DNA from: an uncultured Lachnospiraceae bacterium
GTDB lineage: Bacteria; Bacillota; Clostridia; Lachnospirales; Lachnospiraceae
DNA length: 64,000 nucleotides
Direction: 5' to 3'
NCBI GenBank assembly: GCA_910588285.1
Contig: CAJUQB010000015.1
Span: forward strand, 1 to 64,000
Part shown: piece by piece, positions 33,251 to 42,749 of the stretch
How positions within the stretch are numbered: position 1 is the stretch's first letter
Layout of the letters: every line of letters starts with the position of its first letter
Position numbers and translations under genes: made by a program
The notes under the pieces: model-generated
The model's input: only the letters and a program-made list of their open reading frames with translations
Databases searched by the model: none
Told to the model about the DNA's origin: nothing

Positions 33251-34501
33251 ATGGGAAAATGCTATAGCGATGCGGTGGAACAGGCTCTTGTCTACATTTA
33301 TTACGATCTGCGGGCCGGTAAGGGAGCGGAGGGGCTGGCCCTTCTGGAGCAGGCCTCTGCAGCAGGGGATGGGGACGCCTCCTGTATTCTGGCTCGGTGC
33401 TACTGCGGGATGCAGTATGTATGGAGCGGCCATGACTTCCCGGAGGATGATCACAAGGCGGAGGAGCTGATCCGAAGATCCGTGGAGCAGGGCAGCGGGA
33501 TCGGCGTCCTGGTTGCGCTGCGCACCGGGGAGCTAAACAAGGCCCTGGAGCGGAGGATGCCCTTTGGCAGCCTTCAGGAGGCCTTTGACAGTGTCCTGGA
33601 AAAGGCCGGGGCAGGGGATGCCTTCAGCCAGTATACAGTGGGAAATGCTTATTTTTGGTGGGATTTTCTCCGCATTCAGGGAAAGGGGCAAAATTCCTTC
33701 TCCAGCGAGAGTGCCTATCGGGCATATATGAAGGAGAATATTTCCAAGTGCGAGGACTGGTTCCAGAAGGCCTTCCGGGGCGGCATGTATTTTGCGGCCA
33801 ACAACCTGAACCGCTATTACAGCCAGGGGGATGAGGACATAATCGCGCCCCGGCCGGAGCTGGCGCAGGGCCTGTTTCAGAGAGGTGCGGAGATGGGCTA
33901 CCCCATCCATCAGTGGATTTATGCCGGGGAGCTGGAGCAGGAGGGGCGTCTTGCAGAGGCTCTGTCCTGGTATCGGCAGGCAGCAGAGGGCGGCCAGCTG
34001 GAATGCTGGTATAATGTGGGGCAGGCCTTTGAGGAGGGAAAGGGTGTCGAGAAGGATCTGCCCTATGCGGCCGCCTGCTATCAGAAGGGGCTGGCCCAGA
34101 AGAAGGACAGCAGCCAGCGGATTGGCTGTGCCAACTGTCTGGGGTCTATGTATTATGAAGGAAGAGGCGTAGAGCAGGATTATGAAAAGGCCTTTCAGCT
34201 GCTGCTGTACGGATATGAGCACAACACAGAATATGGCGTCTGCTATCTGGGAAAATGCTATTTCCGCGGCTGGGGCACCGGGCAGGATTATGAAAAGGCC
34301 AGAGAATTCCTGGAAAAGGTGGACTGGACCAACCGGGAGGCATTTTATATGCTGGGCGTGATCTACGGCCAGGGCCTGGGGGTGCCTGCGGATATCAAAA
34401 AGGGTGTGGAATACCTGCAGAAGGCCGGGAATAACCGGGAGGCCAGGGAGGAATTGCTGAAATATAGAAAAACCTTGTTTGGCAAGTGGGTACGGAGATA
34501 G
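33251..34501 (+). CDS. Sel1-like tetratricopeptide repeat protein
   Basis: The 416-residue protein is built from Sel1-type repeats: ACCYCGMQ-like starts, AEALSWYRQAAEGGQLECWY, then GKGVEKDLPYAAACYQKGLA and RGVEQDYEKAFQLL, spaced by 36 or so residues. There is no signal peptide, so a cytoplasmic protein-protein interaction scaffold is expected. It sits behind the membrane protein at 32478, a plausible partner. AAAGGAGG lies about 10 bases before the ATG. Confidence 0.85.
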   Translation: MGKCYSDAVEQALVYIYYDLRAGKGAEGLALLEQASAAGDGDASCILARCYCGMQYVWSGHDFPEDDHKAEELIRRSVEQGSGIGVLVALRTGELNKALERRMPFGSLQEAFDSVLEKAGAGDAFSQYTVGNAYFWWDFLRIQGKGQNSFSSESAYRAYMKENISKCEDWFQKAFRGGMYFAANNLNRYYSQGDEDIIAPRPELAQGLFQRGAEMGYPIHQWIYAGELEQEGRLAEALSWYRQAAEGGQLECWYNVGQAFEEGKGVEKDLPYAAACYQKGLAQKKDSSQRIGCANCLGSMYYEGRGVEQDYEKAFQLLLYGYEHNTEYGVCYLGKCYFRGWGTGQDYEKAREFLEKVDWTNREAFYMLGVIYGQGLGVPADIKKGVEYLQKAGNNREAREELLKYRKTLFGKWVRR

Positions 34502-34656
34502 AAGGAAAAAAGGAAGCTGATTCCAGCCCCTCGCCGTCAGGCGACTTTTCAATGGGCTGGATGCGTTACAGTTCGCGGGAATGAATTTTCAAACACGCTC
34601 TAGGCCATGAATTGTAACAAGAATGTATAAAAAATTAAAAAAATTTAAAAAAATGG

Positions 34657-34684
34657 TTGAAATATCATGACAGTCTGTTATAAT
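34657..34684 (+). promoter_or_regulatory. Promoter of the tRNA-Gly gene
   Basis: TTGAAA (34657-34662) and TATAAT (34679-34684) are 16 bases apart, placing the transcription start near 34691, eight bases before the mature tRNA. Confidence 0.75.
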
Positions 34685-34698
34685 AAAGACATGCAGAT

Positions 34699-34769
34699 GC
34701 AGGATTAGTACATCGGTAGTATGTCAGCTTCCCAAGCTGAAGAGGCGGGTCCGACTCCCGTATCCTGCT
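34699..34769 (+). tRNA. tRNA-Gly (anticodon CCC)
   Basis: All four stems form: acceptor GCAGGAT with ATCCTGC, D stem GTAC with GTAT, anticodon stem TCAGC with GCTGA around the loop TTCCCAA (anticodon CCC at positions 34-36), T stem GCGGG with CCCGT around TCCGACT. The 71-base gene does not encode CCA. It stands alone with its own promoter and terminator. Confidence 0.92.
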
Positions 34770-34779
34770 TATTCGGAAG

Positions 34780-34804
34780 CGGCTGAAGAATTTCAGCCGT
34801 TTTT
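34780..34804 (+). terminator. Terminator of the tRNA-Gly gene
   Basis: CGGCTGAA-GAAT-TTCAGCCG followed by TTTTT. Confidence 0.88.
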
Positions 34805-34807
34805 CTT

Positions 34808-34887
34808 TTATGATATCGGAAATTCCTCCGGATTTCCGATATCATAAAAAGCCCTCCGGGCGGGATTGCACTGTGGCGGAGAGGAAA
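34808..34887 (+). repeat. Dispersed hairpin repeat, copy B
   Basis: The inverted repeat TATGATATCGGAAAT with ATTTCCGATATCATA is perfect here and is followed by AAAAAGCCCTCCGGGC and a purine-rich tail, colinear with 11871-11948. Differences between the copies keep the stem paired. Like copy A it directly follows a terminator. Confidence 0.65.
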
Positions 34888-34948
34888 TATATTGCTGAAG
34901 CGATCCGCCGCAGGCGGGGAAAAATACATACAGAGAGGCGGAAAATTT

Positions 34949-35905
34949 ATGAAGGTATTAATCGTATACTATTCCCAGACCGGAAATACACAGAAGATTG
35001 CCCGCGCTGTCCGGGACGGGCTGCGGAAGGCCGGGAATGAGACTATACTGAAATTCTTAAAAAAAGTAACGTATGAAGAGCTGGAGGGCTATGACATGAT
35101 TGGCTTTGGTTCCCCGGTATGGTACGAGATGCCGCCCAACCTGCGCAGATTTGTGGAGGAGATGCCGGATCAGGCGGGGAAGCTGGCCTTTTCCTTCTGC
35201 ACCCATGGGACGATGCCGGATCTGTATTTTCCGCTGGCAGTGCCAAGGCTTCAGAGAAGAGGGCTTCGGGTGATTGACTGGAAAAATTGGTACGGCAACT
35301 GCAGCATCCAGATTTTCCCGGAACCCTATTATACGGCTGGCCATCCGGATGAACAGGATCTTGCAGAGGCATTTGCCTGGGGAGAAGCATTGAGTCAGCG
35401 GGCCGGGCGGGTTCTGGCAGGGGAGGAGGGGCTGGTGCCGGATGCACCTGCGCCCAATATGATGCCCATGCATGCCAATGCTGCCATCGAACACCTGGGA
35501 GGCTTCCGCAATGTCCATGGAAGACTGGTGCGGGATCCGGAGAAATGTTTGTATCCCAAGTGCCATATCTGTATGGATAATTGTACGATGGGGTATATTG
35601 ATCTGAAGGCAGAGCCGCAGAAATACGGAAGCTGCGGGGATGCATGCGATGACTGCCATGGCTGTACCTACTGTGAAATGCTCTGCCCCACAGGCGCCAT
35701 CCATCCGGCAGTTCCCTACGAAAAAGCTGCCCCAAAGGGGGAGGAGCATGGCTCCGCCCTCTTTGAGACAGTGCTTGGCAAGGCCAGGGAGGAGGGGCGG
35801 TTCCGCCCGCTGATCCCTCTGGAGGAGGTGGGGACGAAAACGCCCTTTTATACGGTGCATGCTTCCCATCCCAGGCTGCGTCAGCTGCGTTTTGAAGAAG
35901 ATTAA
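34949..35905 (+). CDS. EFR1-family flavodoxin-ferredoxin fusion protein
   Basis: The protein has 318 residues. The N-terminal flavodoxin domain shows the FMN loop YYSQTGNT (7-14) and GFGSPVWYEMPPN. The C-terminal part carries two Cys clusters, CLYPKCHICMDNC and CHGCTYCEMLCP, for 4Fe-4S centres. Such proteins pass electrons between flavin and iron-sulfur carriers in anaerobes; the partner is unknown. The ATG at 34949 is chosen because the flavodoxin fold begins there; the ribosome binding site (GAGGCGG) is modest. Confidence 0.82.
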   Translation: MKVLIVYYSQTGNTQKIARAVRDGLRKAGNETILKFLKKVTYEELEGYDMIGFGSPVWYEMPPNLRRFVEEMPDQAGKLAFSFCTHGTMPDLYFPLAVPRLQRRGLRVIDWKNWYGNCSIQIFPEPYYTAGHPDEQDLAEAFAWGEALSQRAGRVLAGEEGLVPDAPAPNMMPMHANAAIEHLGGFRNVHGRLVRDPEKCLYPKCHICMDNCTMGYIDLKAEPQKYGSCGDACDDCHGCTYCEMLCPTGAIHPAVPYEKAAPKGEEHGSALFETVLGKAREEGRFRPLIPLEEVGTKTPFYTVHASHPRLRQLRFEED

Positions 35906-35956
35906 GCAAGGGAAAAGCACAGCTGCGGTCAGCGGTTGAAGCAGCGGTTGAAGCCG

Positions 35957-37660
35957 TCAAAAGCGCAGCTCCCGGCAGCGGTTGAAGCAGGCGAAGATCT
36001 CCTGGCGGCGGGGCCGGCATAAGTTGGAGGGAAGATAGGAGCCCTCTGCCAGCCCGGCAAGGCCCTTTTTCTCCAAAAGCAGCTCCAGCTGGTCGACAAG
36101 CTGGGTCAGAGTCCGTCTGCCGTCCATCAGATGCCTGGCGGCATATACCACCATGTAGGCCAGAGCCGTCAGCTGCTCATTATCTGCAAGCTGCTCCAGA
36201 TAACGCAGGTCTGTGGTGGAATGATTGATTTGGATGCCGTCTAAGCCCATGGATTTCATTTTCACACGATCTAGGCGTTGAAGCTCTCCGAAAGCTTTCG
36301 GGCTGCGGGAGAAGTCCGGAACCCGGTAGGAAAGCCCGTCCACATGGAGGGCCGGATATCCGGCAGCAGCATCCTTGGCCTTTGCCGTGATGTCCAGAGG
36401 GATATATTCCTTCATCTGAAGCACAGTATCAGCCACATGGAAGTAGGCGCCGGAGCTTCCGGCTACAATCACGGAGGAGATGCCACTCTGGTCGTAGAGG
36501 GCGCTGACCCGGCTGATAAAGGGGGTGATGGGCTCCTCACGGTCGGAAATGACGCTCTGCATCAGCTGATCCCGGATCATGAAGTTGGTGGCAGAGGTGT
36601 CCTCGTCAATCAGAAGCAGGCGGCTCCCGGATTCAATGGCTTCAATGGTGTTGGCAGCCTGGGAGGTGCTTCCGCTGGCATCCTCGGTGGAGAAGGAGGT
36701 GGTGTCCTTCCGGCCCGGCAGGTTCTGGATGAACAGGGAAATATTGCTGTTGCTGATGTAGCGGGAATCCTCGGCCCGGAGCTTGAAGGCGCTGTCGTCC
36801 GTGATGACATATTCCCGCCCGTCCCCGGCAATGTGGTTGTAAACCCCGAGCTCCAGGGCATTCAGCAGAGTGGACTTCCCATGGAAGCCGCCGCCTACGA
36901 TCAGGGTGATACCCCGGCGGATCCCCATGCCGGTGAGGGGGCCGTGGTGGGGGAGCTCCAGGGTGACCTCCATGGAAGCGGGGCTCTGAAAGGGCACGGC
37001 CTCCTTTAAGGGACGCTGGGAGACCCCGGATACCCGGGGAAGGATGGCACCGTTGGCCACAAAGGCACAAAGCTTAAGCTTCTTCAGCTGTTCCCGAATA
37101 TACATCTGATCCTCGCACAGCTGTGCGGCGGCCTTCAGCTCCTGCATTCGCAGATTCCGGCAAATCAGGCTTTTCTCTACACAATCCGGCAGGAAATCAA
37201 ATAAGATCTTGATCAGCTCCCTGGCGTTGATGGAGCGTCCGTTGGCAGGAAAGCCCACCTCCAGGCGGAACAGAAGGGCGCCATCTGCGGGGTTAAGCTC
37301 ACAGCAGGAACGCTCTAAGATCTGCTGGCCGCAGCGGCTGACAGAGATCAGGCCGCTCTTGCCGGAGCCCCCGGCCTTTTTGCTGACGGCAGACAGCTCC
37401 CGGCCAAAGATTCGGGTGAGCTGATCCTGGAGGGCAATGCGTTTTTCCTTGGTGTCGTAGAGATGGGCCGGGAATCCGGCTGTTCTGCCATCAAGCTCCA
37501 CATGCACCTTGGAGGGGGCGGCAAAGGGATCGCCCTGCACATGGTCGATACATAAGGTATAGCGGTCGAATTTGTAACGTCCGGCCAGTGATTTGTAGGC
37601 CGGGTAGCTCTTGTGATCCATGGCCAGGATGGACTGGCGCAGCTGCTGAGAAGTGTTCAT
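35957..37660 (-). CDS. ABC-class ATPase domain protein (COG3044 type)
   Basis: The 567-residue protein matches the 'predicted ATPase of the ABC class' family. The P-loop is GGGFHGKST near residue 255, a signature-like stretch lies before residue 330, and Walker B reads LLLIDEDTSA. There are no membrane segments and no transporter genes nearby. AAGGA precedes the ATG and a consensus promoter with -10 at 37876-37881 drives it leftward. The family is widespread but its role is poorly defined; nucleic-acid-related functions have been proposed for relatives. Confidence 0.85.
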   Translation of the reverse strand: MNTSQQLRQSILAMDHKSYPAYKSLAGRYKFDRYTLCIDHVQGDPFAAPSKVHVELDGRTAGFPAHLYDTKEKRIALQDQLTRIFGRELSAVSKKAGGSGKSGLISVSRCGQQILERSCCELNPADGALLFRLEVGFPANGRSINARELIKILFDFLPDCVEKSLICRNLRMQELKAAAQLCEDQMYIREQLKKLKLCAFVANGAILPRVSGVSQRPLKEAVPFQSPASMEVTLELPHHGPLTGMGIRRGITLIVGGGFHGKSTLLNALELGVYNHIAGDGREYVITDDSAFKLRAEDSRYISNSNISLFIQNLPGRKDTTSFSTEDASGSTSQAANTIEAIESGSRLLLIDEDTSATNFMIRDQLMQSVISDREEPITPFISRVSALYDQSGISSVIVAGSSGAYFHVADTVLQMKEYIPLDITAKAKDAAAGYPALHVDGLSYRVPDFSRSPKAFGELQRLDRVKMKSMGLDGIQINHSTTDLRYLEQLADNEQLTALAYMVVYAARHLMDGRRTLTQLVDQLELLLEKKGLAGLAEGSYLPSNLCRPRRQEIFACFNRCRELRF

Positions 37661-37823
37661 AATAAAATCCTTTCTATATATAAATATAATAATATGTGAA
37701 TAAAAGCCGTGAGCTTCTATTGATTTGTATTCTATTATTACTATTCACGGGTCAGGAATGCGCACTGGCTGCACATTCCGTAGGAACATGATTCAGTAGT
37801 GGCAGTCTTATTTTGAAAAATAG

Positions 37824-37904
37824 TTGATAGAACGTAAGTTCTGTGTTATAATCAAAACCACAGTTCCGCGTGGTGATTATAACACAGGTTACAGGTTGTG
37901 TCAA
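37824..37904. promoter_or_regulatory. Two face-to-face consensus promoters sharing a palindrome
   Basis: Plus strand: TTGATA (37824-37829), 17 bases, TATAAT (37847-37852), pointing to the gene at 37954. Minus strand: TTGACA (37899-37904), 17 bases, TATAAT (37876-37881), pointing to the gene ending at 35957. The predicted starts are about ten bases apart, so each transcript runs through the other promoter. TGTGTTATAATCA and TGATTATAACACA are 13-base inverted copies. A further TATAAT at 37924 could be a second plus-strand promoter with a poor -35. Confidence 0.7.
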
Positions 37905-37953
37905 AATTTTCACCTGGACACAGCTATAATACAGAAATGGGGGATACAGCAAT

Positions 37954-39099
37954 ATGACGAAAAAAGAAATCAGCGAATTAAAGAAACAGTATAAAAAGGA
38001 CGGGGGCTGCATTACCCGGATCTGCGGCTGCTATGTGGACAGCGAGAAGGAGAAGATTACCTGCTTCAAGGAAGCCTTCTACTCCCTGGAGGAGGAGGAT
38101 ACTTACAAATATTATGAGATTTTCAAAAAGACCTTGTCCGGCACACCGGGACGGAATCTGATTGACCTGGAATTTCCCCTGGACTCGGAATTTGAGGGAG
38201 GGACGCAGGAATTTCTCCTTCGGCTTCGCAACAGCGAGCTTAAGGAGGATGCTCTGCTGGATGAATTTTATGACAAGGTAATCCAGTATTTTTATTATGT
38301 GGGGAATTACCTGATTCTGCTGATTCACAATGCCTATGATGTACCTGGGCGTACCCGCGACGGGATTGATATGGAGGATGCTTCCGATGAGGTGTATTCC
38401 TATCTGCTGTGCTCCATCTGCCCGGTGAATCTGTCAAAGCCCGGACTTTCCTATCATCCGGAGAGCAATTTGTTCCGGAATTGCAGCCGGGACTGGGTGG
38501 TGGAGCTGCCGGAGGTGGGCTTTTTGTTCCCGGCCTTCACGGACCGCAGCACAGATTTGCACAGCGCCCTGTACTATACCAAGAATCCGGATGAGCCCCA
38601 CGAGGAGTTTGTAGACTCTGTTCTGGGGGCGGCGGCTCCGATTCCTGTCAGCAGCCAGAGGGAGATGTTCCAGGAATTGATTGAGGATACCCTGGGGGAG
38701 AAGCGGGAGTATGAGACCATTATGAGCATTCAGGAGAATATTCAGGAGCGTATTGAGGAGAGCAAGGACGACCCCAGGCCGCTGACATTGGACAAGCGGG
38801 ATGTGGAGCAGATCTTTTGCCAGAGCGGCGCCAGTGAGGAGCAGATGCAGCAGTTTGAGGAGGCCTACACCAGGATTATGCCGGAGGCGGCGCCCATTGT
38901 GGCAGCCAATGTGGTGAATGCCCGCAGGATTGAGGTGAAGACACCCAACATTACGGTACAGGTCAAGCCGGAGTTTACCCATTTGCTGGAGACGAAGGTG
39001 ATCGAAGGCCGCAATTGCCTGGTGATTGCCATTGAGGACAAGGTAGCGGTAAACGGAATTCCTTTGTATGAGGAAGAGGAGCCCGCGGATTTTTCATAA
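37954..39099 (+). CDS. DUF4317 family protein
   Basis: The 381-residue cytoplasmic protein matches DUF4317, common in Clostridia and of unknown function. It starts MTKKEISELKKQYKKDGGCI behind a GGGG-type site, has an acidic helical C-terminal half and ends with a short beta domain (ITVQVKPEFTHLLE). No catalytic motif is evident. It is transcribed divergently from the ABC-class ATPase, whose promoter faces its own. Confidence 0.82.
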   Translation: MTKKEISELKKQYKKDGGCITRICGCYVDSEKEKITCFKEAFYSLEEEDTYKYYEIFKKTLSGTPGRNLIDLEFPLDSEFEGGTQEFLLRLRNSELKEDALLDEFYDKVIQYFYYVGNYLILLIHNAYDVPGRTRDGIDMEDASDEVYSYLLCSICPVNLSKPGLSYHPESNLFRNCSRDWVVELPEVGFLFPAFTDRSTDLHSALYYTKNPDEPHEEFVDSVLGAAAPIPVSSQREMFQELIEDTLGEKREYETIMSIQENIQERIEESKDDPRPLTLDKRDVEQIFCQSGASEEQMQQFEEAYTRIMPEAAPIVAANVVNARRIEVKTPNITVQVKPEFTHLLETKVIEGRNCLVIAIEDKVAVNGIPLYEEEEPADFS

Positions 39100-39166
39100 A
39101 ATATTAAGAAAGATGATATGATATTTCAACAGGGGATATGCTATAGTGAAGATGAGGTGATGATAT

Positions 39167-40660
39167 ATGCAGACAACGGCGATCAAGATGAAGCGAAGGA
39201 AGCAGAGGCAGAGAAGGCTTACAGCTCTGGCAATCATGGCGGTTGCGGCATTGCTGGCGCTGGCATATCTTCTGATGTCCCTGTATTTTAAAAATCATTT
39301 TTTCTTCCGCACGGAGGTCAACGGCCTGAAGGTGGGCGGGAAGACGACAGCGGAGGCAGAGGAGAAGATTGCCCGGGAGGTGGGAGATTACCTTCTGACT
39401 GTCCAGGGGCGCGACGGGGCTTCCTACCATGTGATGGGCAGGGAGATTGGAAGCAGCTATGTGCCGGACGGCTCTCTGGAGAGGGCTCTTGAGGAACAGA
39501 ATATGTTCGCCTGGCTTCCGGCCCTGTTCCGGGAGAATCAGATCGATGTCCCAACGCCCATGATTTACGAGGAGGAGGCGCTTCGGCAGACAGTCGCCGC
39601 ATTGCCGTGCTTTGTGGAGGAGAATATTGTCCATCCGGTAAATGCAGCATTGGAGCGGACGGAGAACGGATATCAGATTCAGCCGGAGGTTATGGGCAAT
39701 GAGCTGATTCTGGACCAGGTGATTGCCTATGTGGGCGAGGCGGTCAATGACGGTGCAGGCACTGTGGTTTTGCCGGATGAGGCTTATGTGAACCCGCAGA
39801 TTACCCGGGACAGCCCGGCTCTGGTAGAGACATTGGGGCGGGTAGAGCAGATTCTGCAGGCAGAGGTGACGTATCAGATCGCAGATTATGATGAGAAGCT
39901 GTCAGCAGAGCAGATCTTTCGGATGCTTCAGGTGGGAGAGGATTATTCCATTACGCTGGATGAGAAAAAGCTGGCGGATTTTGTCCAGGGCATGGCCAGC
40001 AAATACAATACCTACGGCGATGTGCGCCAATTTGACACCTCTTCCGGAGATACGGTTGCCATAGGAGGCGGCGATTATGGATGGGTCATTGACAAGGAAA
40101 AGGAGGCATTGCAGCTGAAGGCGGATGTGCTGTCCGGACAGAAGGTCAGCCGCGAGCCGGTCTATTCCCAGCGCGCCAAGGTGGAGGGGCTGGAGGATAT
40201 TGGCGATACCTACGTGGAGGTGGATTATACCAAGCAGCATATGTGGTACTATGAAGAGGGCCAGCTGAAGCTGGAGTCGGACTTTGTGTCAGGCAATATT
40301 GCGCAGAGTAACGGTTCTCCGGACGGCGTATTTAAGATTGTATACAAGAAGAGCCCGGCAGTGCTGAAGGGGGAGGATTATGCCTCGGATGTGGAGTATT
40401 TTATGCCCTTTGCTTATAATGTTGGATTCCACGATGCTTCCTGGCGGGATAAGTTCGGAGGGAATTACTACAAGACCTCCGGCTCCCATGGCTGTATTAA
40501 CATGCCGGGGGACAAGGCCAGGCAGCTGTATGAGATGCTGGAGGTGGATACGCCGGTGATTGCATATTATCGGGAACACATCGAACTGACGGCTGAGAAC
40601 TGCAGAATATCCAATGCATATTCCTATGTGAAGGTGAGTGATGGTGATGAACCGCAATAA
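39167..40660 (+). CDS. L,D-transpeptidase (YkuD) with peptidoglycan-binding repeats
   Basis: The 497-residue protein has an N-terminal membrane anchor (about 23-45), two extracellular peptidoglycan-binding-type domains (about 60-330) and a C-terminal YkuD domain. The catalytic motif SHGCINMP contains Cys443. Such enzymes make 3-3 cross-links in peptidoglycan or attach proteins to it, outside the membrane. GAGGTGA precedes the ATG. The next gene overlaps its end by 14 bases. Confidence 0.92.
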   Translation: MQTTAIKMKRRKQRQRRLTALAIMAVAALLALAYLLMSLYFKNHFFFRTEVNGLKVGGKTTAEAEEKIAREVGDYLLTVQGRDGASYHVMGREIGSSYVPDGSLERALEEQNMFAWLPALFRENQIDVPTPMIYEEEALRQTVAALPCFVEENIVHPVNAALERTENGYQIQPEVMGNELILDQVIAYVGEAVNDGAGTVVLPDEAYVNPQITRDSPALVETLGRVEQILQAEVTYQIADYDEKLSAEQIFRMLQVGEDYSITLDEKKLADFVQGMASKYNTYGDVRQFDTSSGDTVAIGGGDYGWVIDKEKEALQLKADVLSGQKVSREPVYSQRAKVEGLEDIGDTYVEVDYTKQHMWYYEEGQLKLESDFVSGNIAQSNGSPDGVFKIVYKKSPAVLKGEDYASDVEYFMPFAYNVGFHDASWRDKFGGNYYKTSGSHGCINMPGDKARQLYEMLEVDTPVIAYYREHIELTAENCRISNAYSYVKVSDGDEPQ

Positions 40661-41669
40661 AACACAGATATACGGAACCCTGGGGCCGGCCTGCGGGGAG
40701 GAAGGGCTTCTTAGTGAAATGTTTGCCCTGGGAATGACAGGGATGCGGCTGAATCTGTCCCATGGATGCCTGAAGGAGCATGAGGCCTGGATTCGTAAGA
40801 TGCAGCAGGCTGCACGGAAGGCGGGGGTAGAGGCAGAGCTTTTGATTGACCTGCAGGGTCCGGAGCTGAGAGTCGGGAATATTTCCGTGGAGTTGACGGA
40901 AGGCAGTCATGTTTTCCTGGGAGAGGGCGGGATTCCGGTTCCGGAGGTGATACTGCCCTTTTTGGAGCCGGGGCAGCAGCTCCTGCTGGATGACGGGAAG
41001 CTTCTGTTGCAGGTGACCGGGGATAGCGGCGGCCAGGGACAGAGCAGGGTTTGTCCAGGGAAGGTGGGCTGCCGGGTTTTGCGGGGCGGCCATTTGCATC
41101 CCAGAAAAAGCATTGCCCTTCCGGGGACAGAGATTCCAAGGCCTGCCCTTACGGCAATGGATCGGGAGAATATCCGCTGCGCCGCAGGGTATGGCGTTAC
41201 CGGTGTGATGCAGCCCTTTGTGCGTTCCCCCGAGGATCTTCTGGAGCTGCGGGAGGCGCTGAAGGAGGCAGGCGGGGAGCAGATTCGGATCCTTGCGAAG
41301 CTTGAGAACCGGCAGGGAGTGGGGCAGCTGTCTGAGCTTTTGGCCTGGGCGGATGAGATTGTGATCGCCCGGGGAGACCTGGGCAACGATATGCCTCTGT
41401 GGGAGCTGCCGGCTGTACAGTATGAGATCGGACGGCAGTGCAGAAAGGCCAAGAAGCCCTATATGGTGGTGACCCAGATGCTGGCCTCGATGCAGCATGC
41501 GGCAGTGCCTACCCGGGCGGAGGTGTCGGATATCTTCTACGCAGTGCTTCATGGGGCGTCCTCGGTGATGGTGACCGGAGAGACGGCAGCAGGCGAGTAT
41601 CCGGTGGAGGTTATGCGGTATTTGTGTGAGACTGTGAGACAGGCGGAGCGGGTGAGGGACAGAGACTGA
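40647..41669 (+). CDS. Short pyruvate-kinase-like protein lacking the C-terminal domain
   Basis: The 340-residue protein resembles the catalytic barrel of pyruvate kinase: RLNLSHG near residue 32, DLQGPELR in place of the usual T-K-G-P-E-I-R, AKLENRQG with the catalytic-type Lys, ARGDLG, and MLASM-x5-PTRAEVSD near 280. It ends shortly after the barrel, so the roughly 120-residue allosteric C domain is missing, and the B domain looks shortened. True enzymes have about 470-585 residues. AAGGTGAG places the start at 40647. Activity on PEP is uncertain; it could be a relative with another substrate. Confidence 0.75.
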   Translation: MNRNKTQIYGTLGPACGEEGLLSEMFALGMTGMRLNLSHGCLKEHEAWIRKMQQAARKAGVEAELLIDLQGPELRVGNISVELTEGSHVFLGEGGIPVPEVILPFLEPGQQLLLDDGKLLLQVTGDSGGQGQSRVCPGKVGCRVLRGGHLHPRKSIALPGTEIPRPALTAMDRENIRCAAGYGVTGVMQPFVRSPEDLLELREALKEAGGEQIRILAKLENRQGVGQLSELLAWADEIVIARGDLGNDMPLWELPAVQYEIGRQCRKAKKPYMVVTQMLASMQHAAVPTRAEVSDIFYAVLHGASSVMVTGETAAGEYPVEVMRYLCETVRQAERVRDRD

Positions 41670-41708
41670 CCGCCAGGGCCTTTCTATCCCCCATTTGCGT
41701 GTGGAGGA

Positions 41709-42566
41709 CTATTTCTCCCACCGTCCGCTGGCGCCGCAGGGCAGCACCAGGCCGCTGTCTGATACCGGAAGCCCGATCTCCTGAGCCGCCACCTGGCCCC
41801 CCAGGCCCTTTAGCTCTATGCCCATCATGTAGGCCAGAACGGCAGGCTGCAGCCCTGTGGTGTAGGAATTAATCAGGAAGAACAGCGGCTCCTGGGACAG
41901 GAGCTGTGCACAGAGCTTGATCAGCGGATAGATGGCATCTTCAATCTTCCAGATCTCGCCCTTGGGCCCCCGCCCATAGGAGGGGGGATCCATGATAATG
42001 GCATCATAGTGATTGCCCCGGCGGATCTCACGCTCCACGAACTTGACGCAGTCATCCACGATCCAGCGGATGGGCGCTTCCTCCAGGCCGGAGGAGGCGG
42101 CATTTTCCCTGGCCCAGGTTACCATGCCCTTGGAGGCATCCACATGGGTGACGCTGGCTCCGGCTGCTGCGGCAGCCAGTGTGGCGCCGCCGGTATAGGC
42201 GAACAGATTTAGAACCTTGACGGGCCGGGCGGCCCTTTTTATTTTCTCTCCAAACCAGTCCCAGTTGGCAGCCTGCTCCGGAAACAGGCCGGTGTGCTTG
42301 AAGGAGAAGGGCTTCAAGTTGAAGGTCAGGGAGCCGTAGTGAATCTGCCATTGCTGGGGAAGCCGGAAGAATTCCCATTCTCCCCCTCCCTTTTTGCTGC
42401 GGTGGTAATGGCCGTTTTTCCGGCGCCAGCCGGGAGCGGTCTTTGGCGTATCCCAGATGACCTGGGGATCGGGACGAACCAGGATGTAAGAACCCCAGCG
42501 TTCCAGCTTTTCTCCAGCAGAGCAGTCTATTACCTCATAATCCTTCCAGTTATCAGCAAGCCACAT
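41709..42566 (-). CDS. Class I SAM-dependent methyltransferase (RlmI/RlmK-like)
   Basis: The 285-residue protein has a SAM-binding Rossmann fold with NLFAYTGGATLAAAAAGA, the motif of COG1092 rRNA large-subunit methyltransferases, VDASKG, and the catalytic-type MDPPSYGRGPKGE. There is no obvious PUA domain at the N-terminus. It probably methylates rRNA, but the target base is not known. Confidence 0.83.
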   Translation of the reverse strand: MWLADNWKDYEVIDCSAGEKLERWGSYILVRPDPQVIWDTPKTAPGWRRKNGHYHRSKKGGGEWEFFRLPQQWQIHYGSLTFNLKPFSFKHTGLFPEQAANWDWFGEKIKRAARPVKVLNLFAYTGGATLAAAAAGASVTHVDASKGMVTWARENAASSGLEEAPIRWIVDDCVKFVEREIRRGNHYDAIIMDPPSYGRGPKGEIWKIEDAIYPLIKLCAQLLSQEPLFFLINSYTTGLQPAVLAYMMGIELKGLGGQVAAQEIGLPVSDSGLVLPCGASGRWEK

Positions 42567-42749
42567 AATTATTTTTCCCTTTCTTAACCATATGTCGGTG
42601 TAATATTTGTATTATATACAAAATATGGACAGGAAGCAATATCAGAAAAATCCATGTATTGACAAGCAGCGACAAATAAAATTATAATAGGACTAATACT
42701 GGGTGTTTCTACCCTTGGTTTTGAGGACGTTTGGGTGCAGGAGGAAATC

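Noticed and set aside
34699..34769. tRNA-Gly as an integration site of an element
   Set aside because: No duplicate of the tRNA 3' end was found within the window and no tyrosine integrase is adjacent.
40497..41552. 351-codon minus-strand frame opposite the pyruvate-kinase-like gene
   Set aside because: His/Pro/Leu-rich composition typical of a mirror frame, no start signals.
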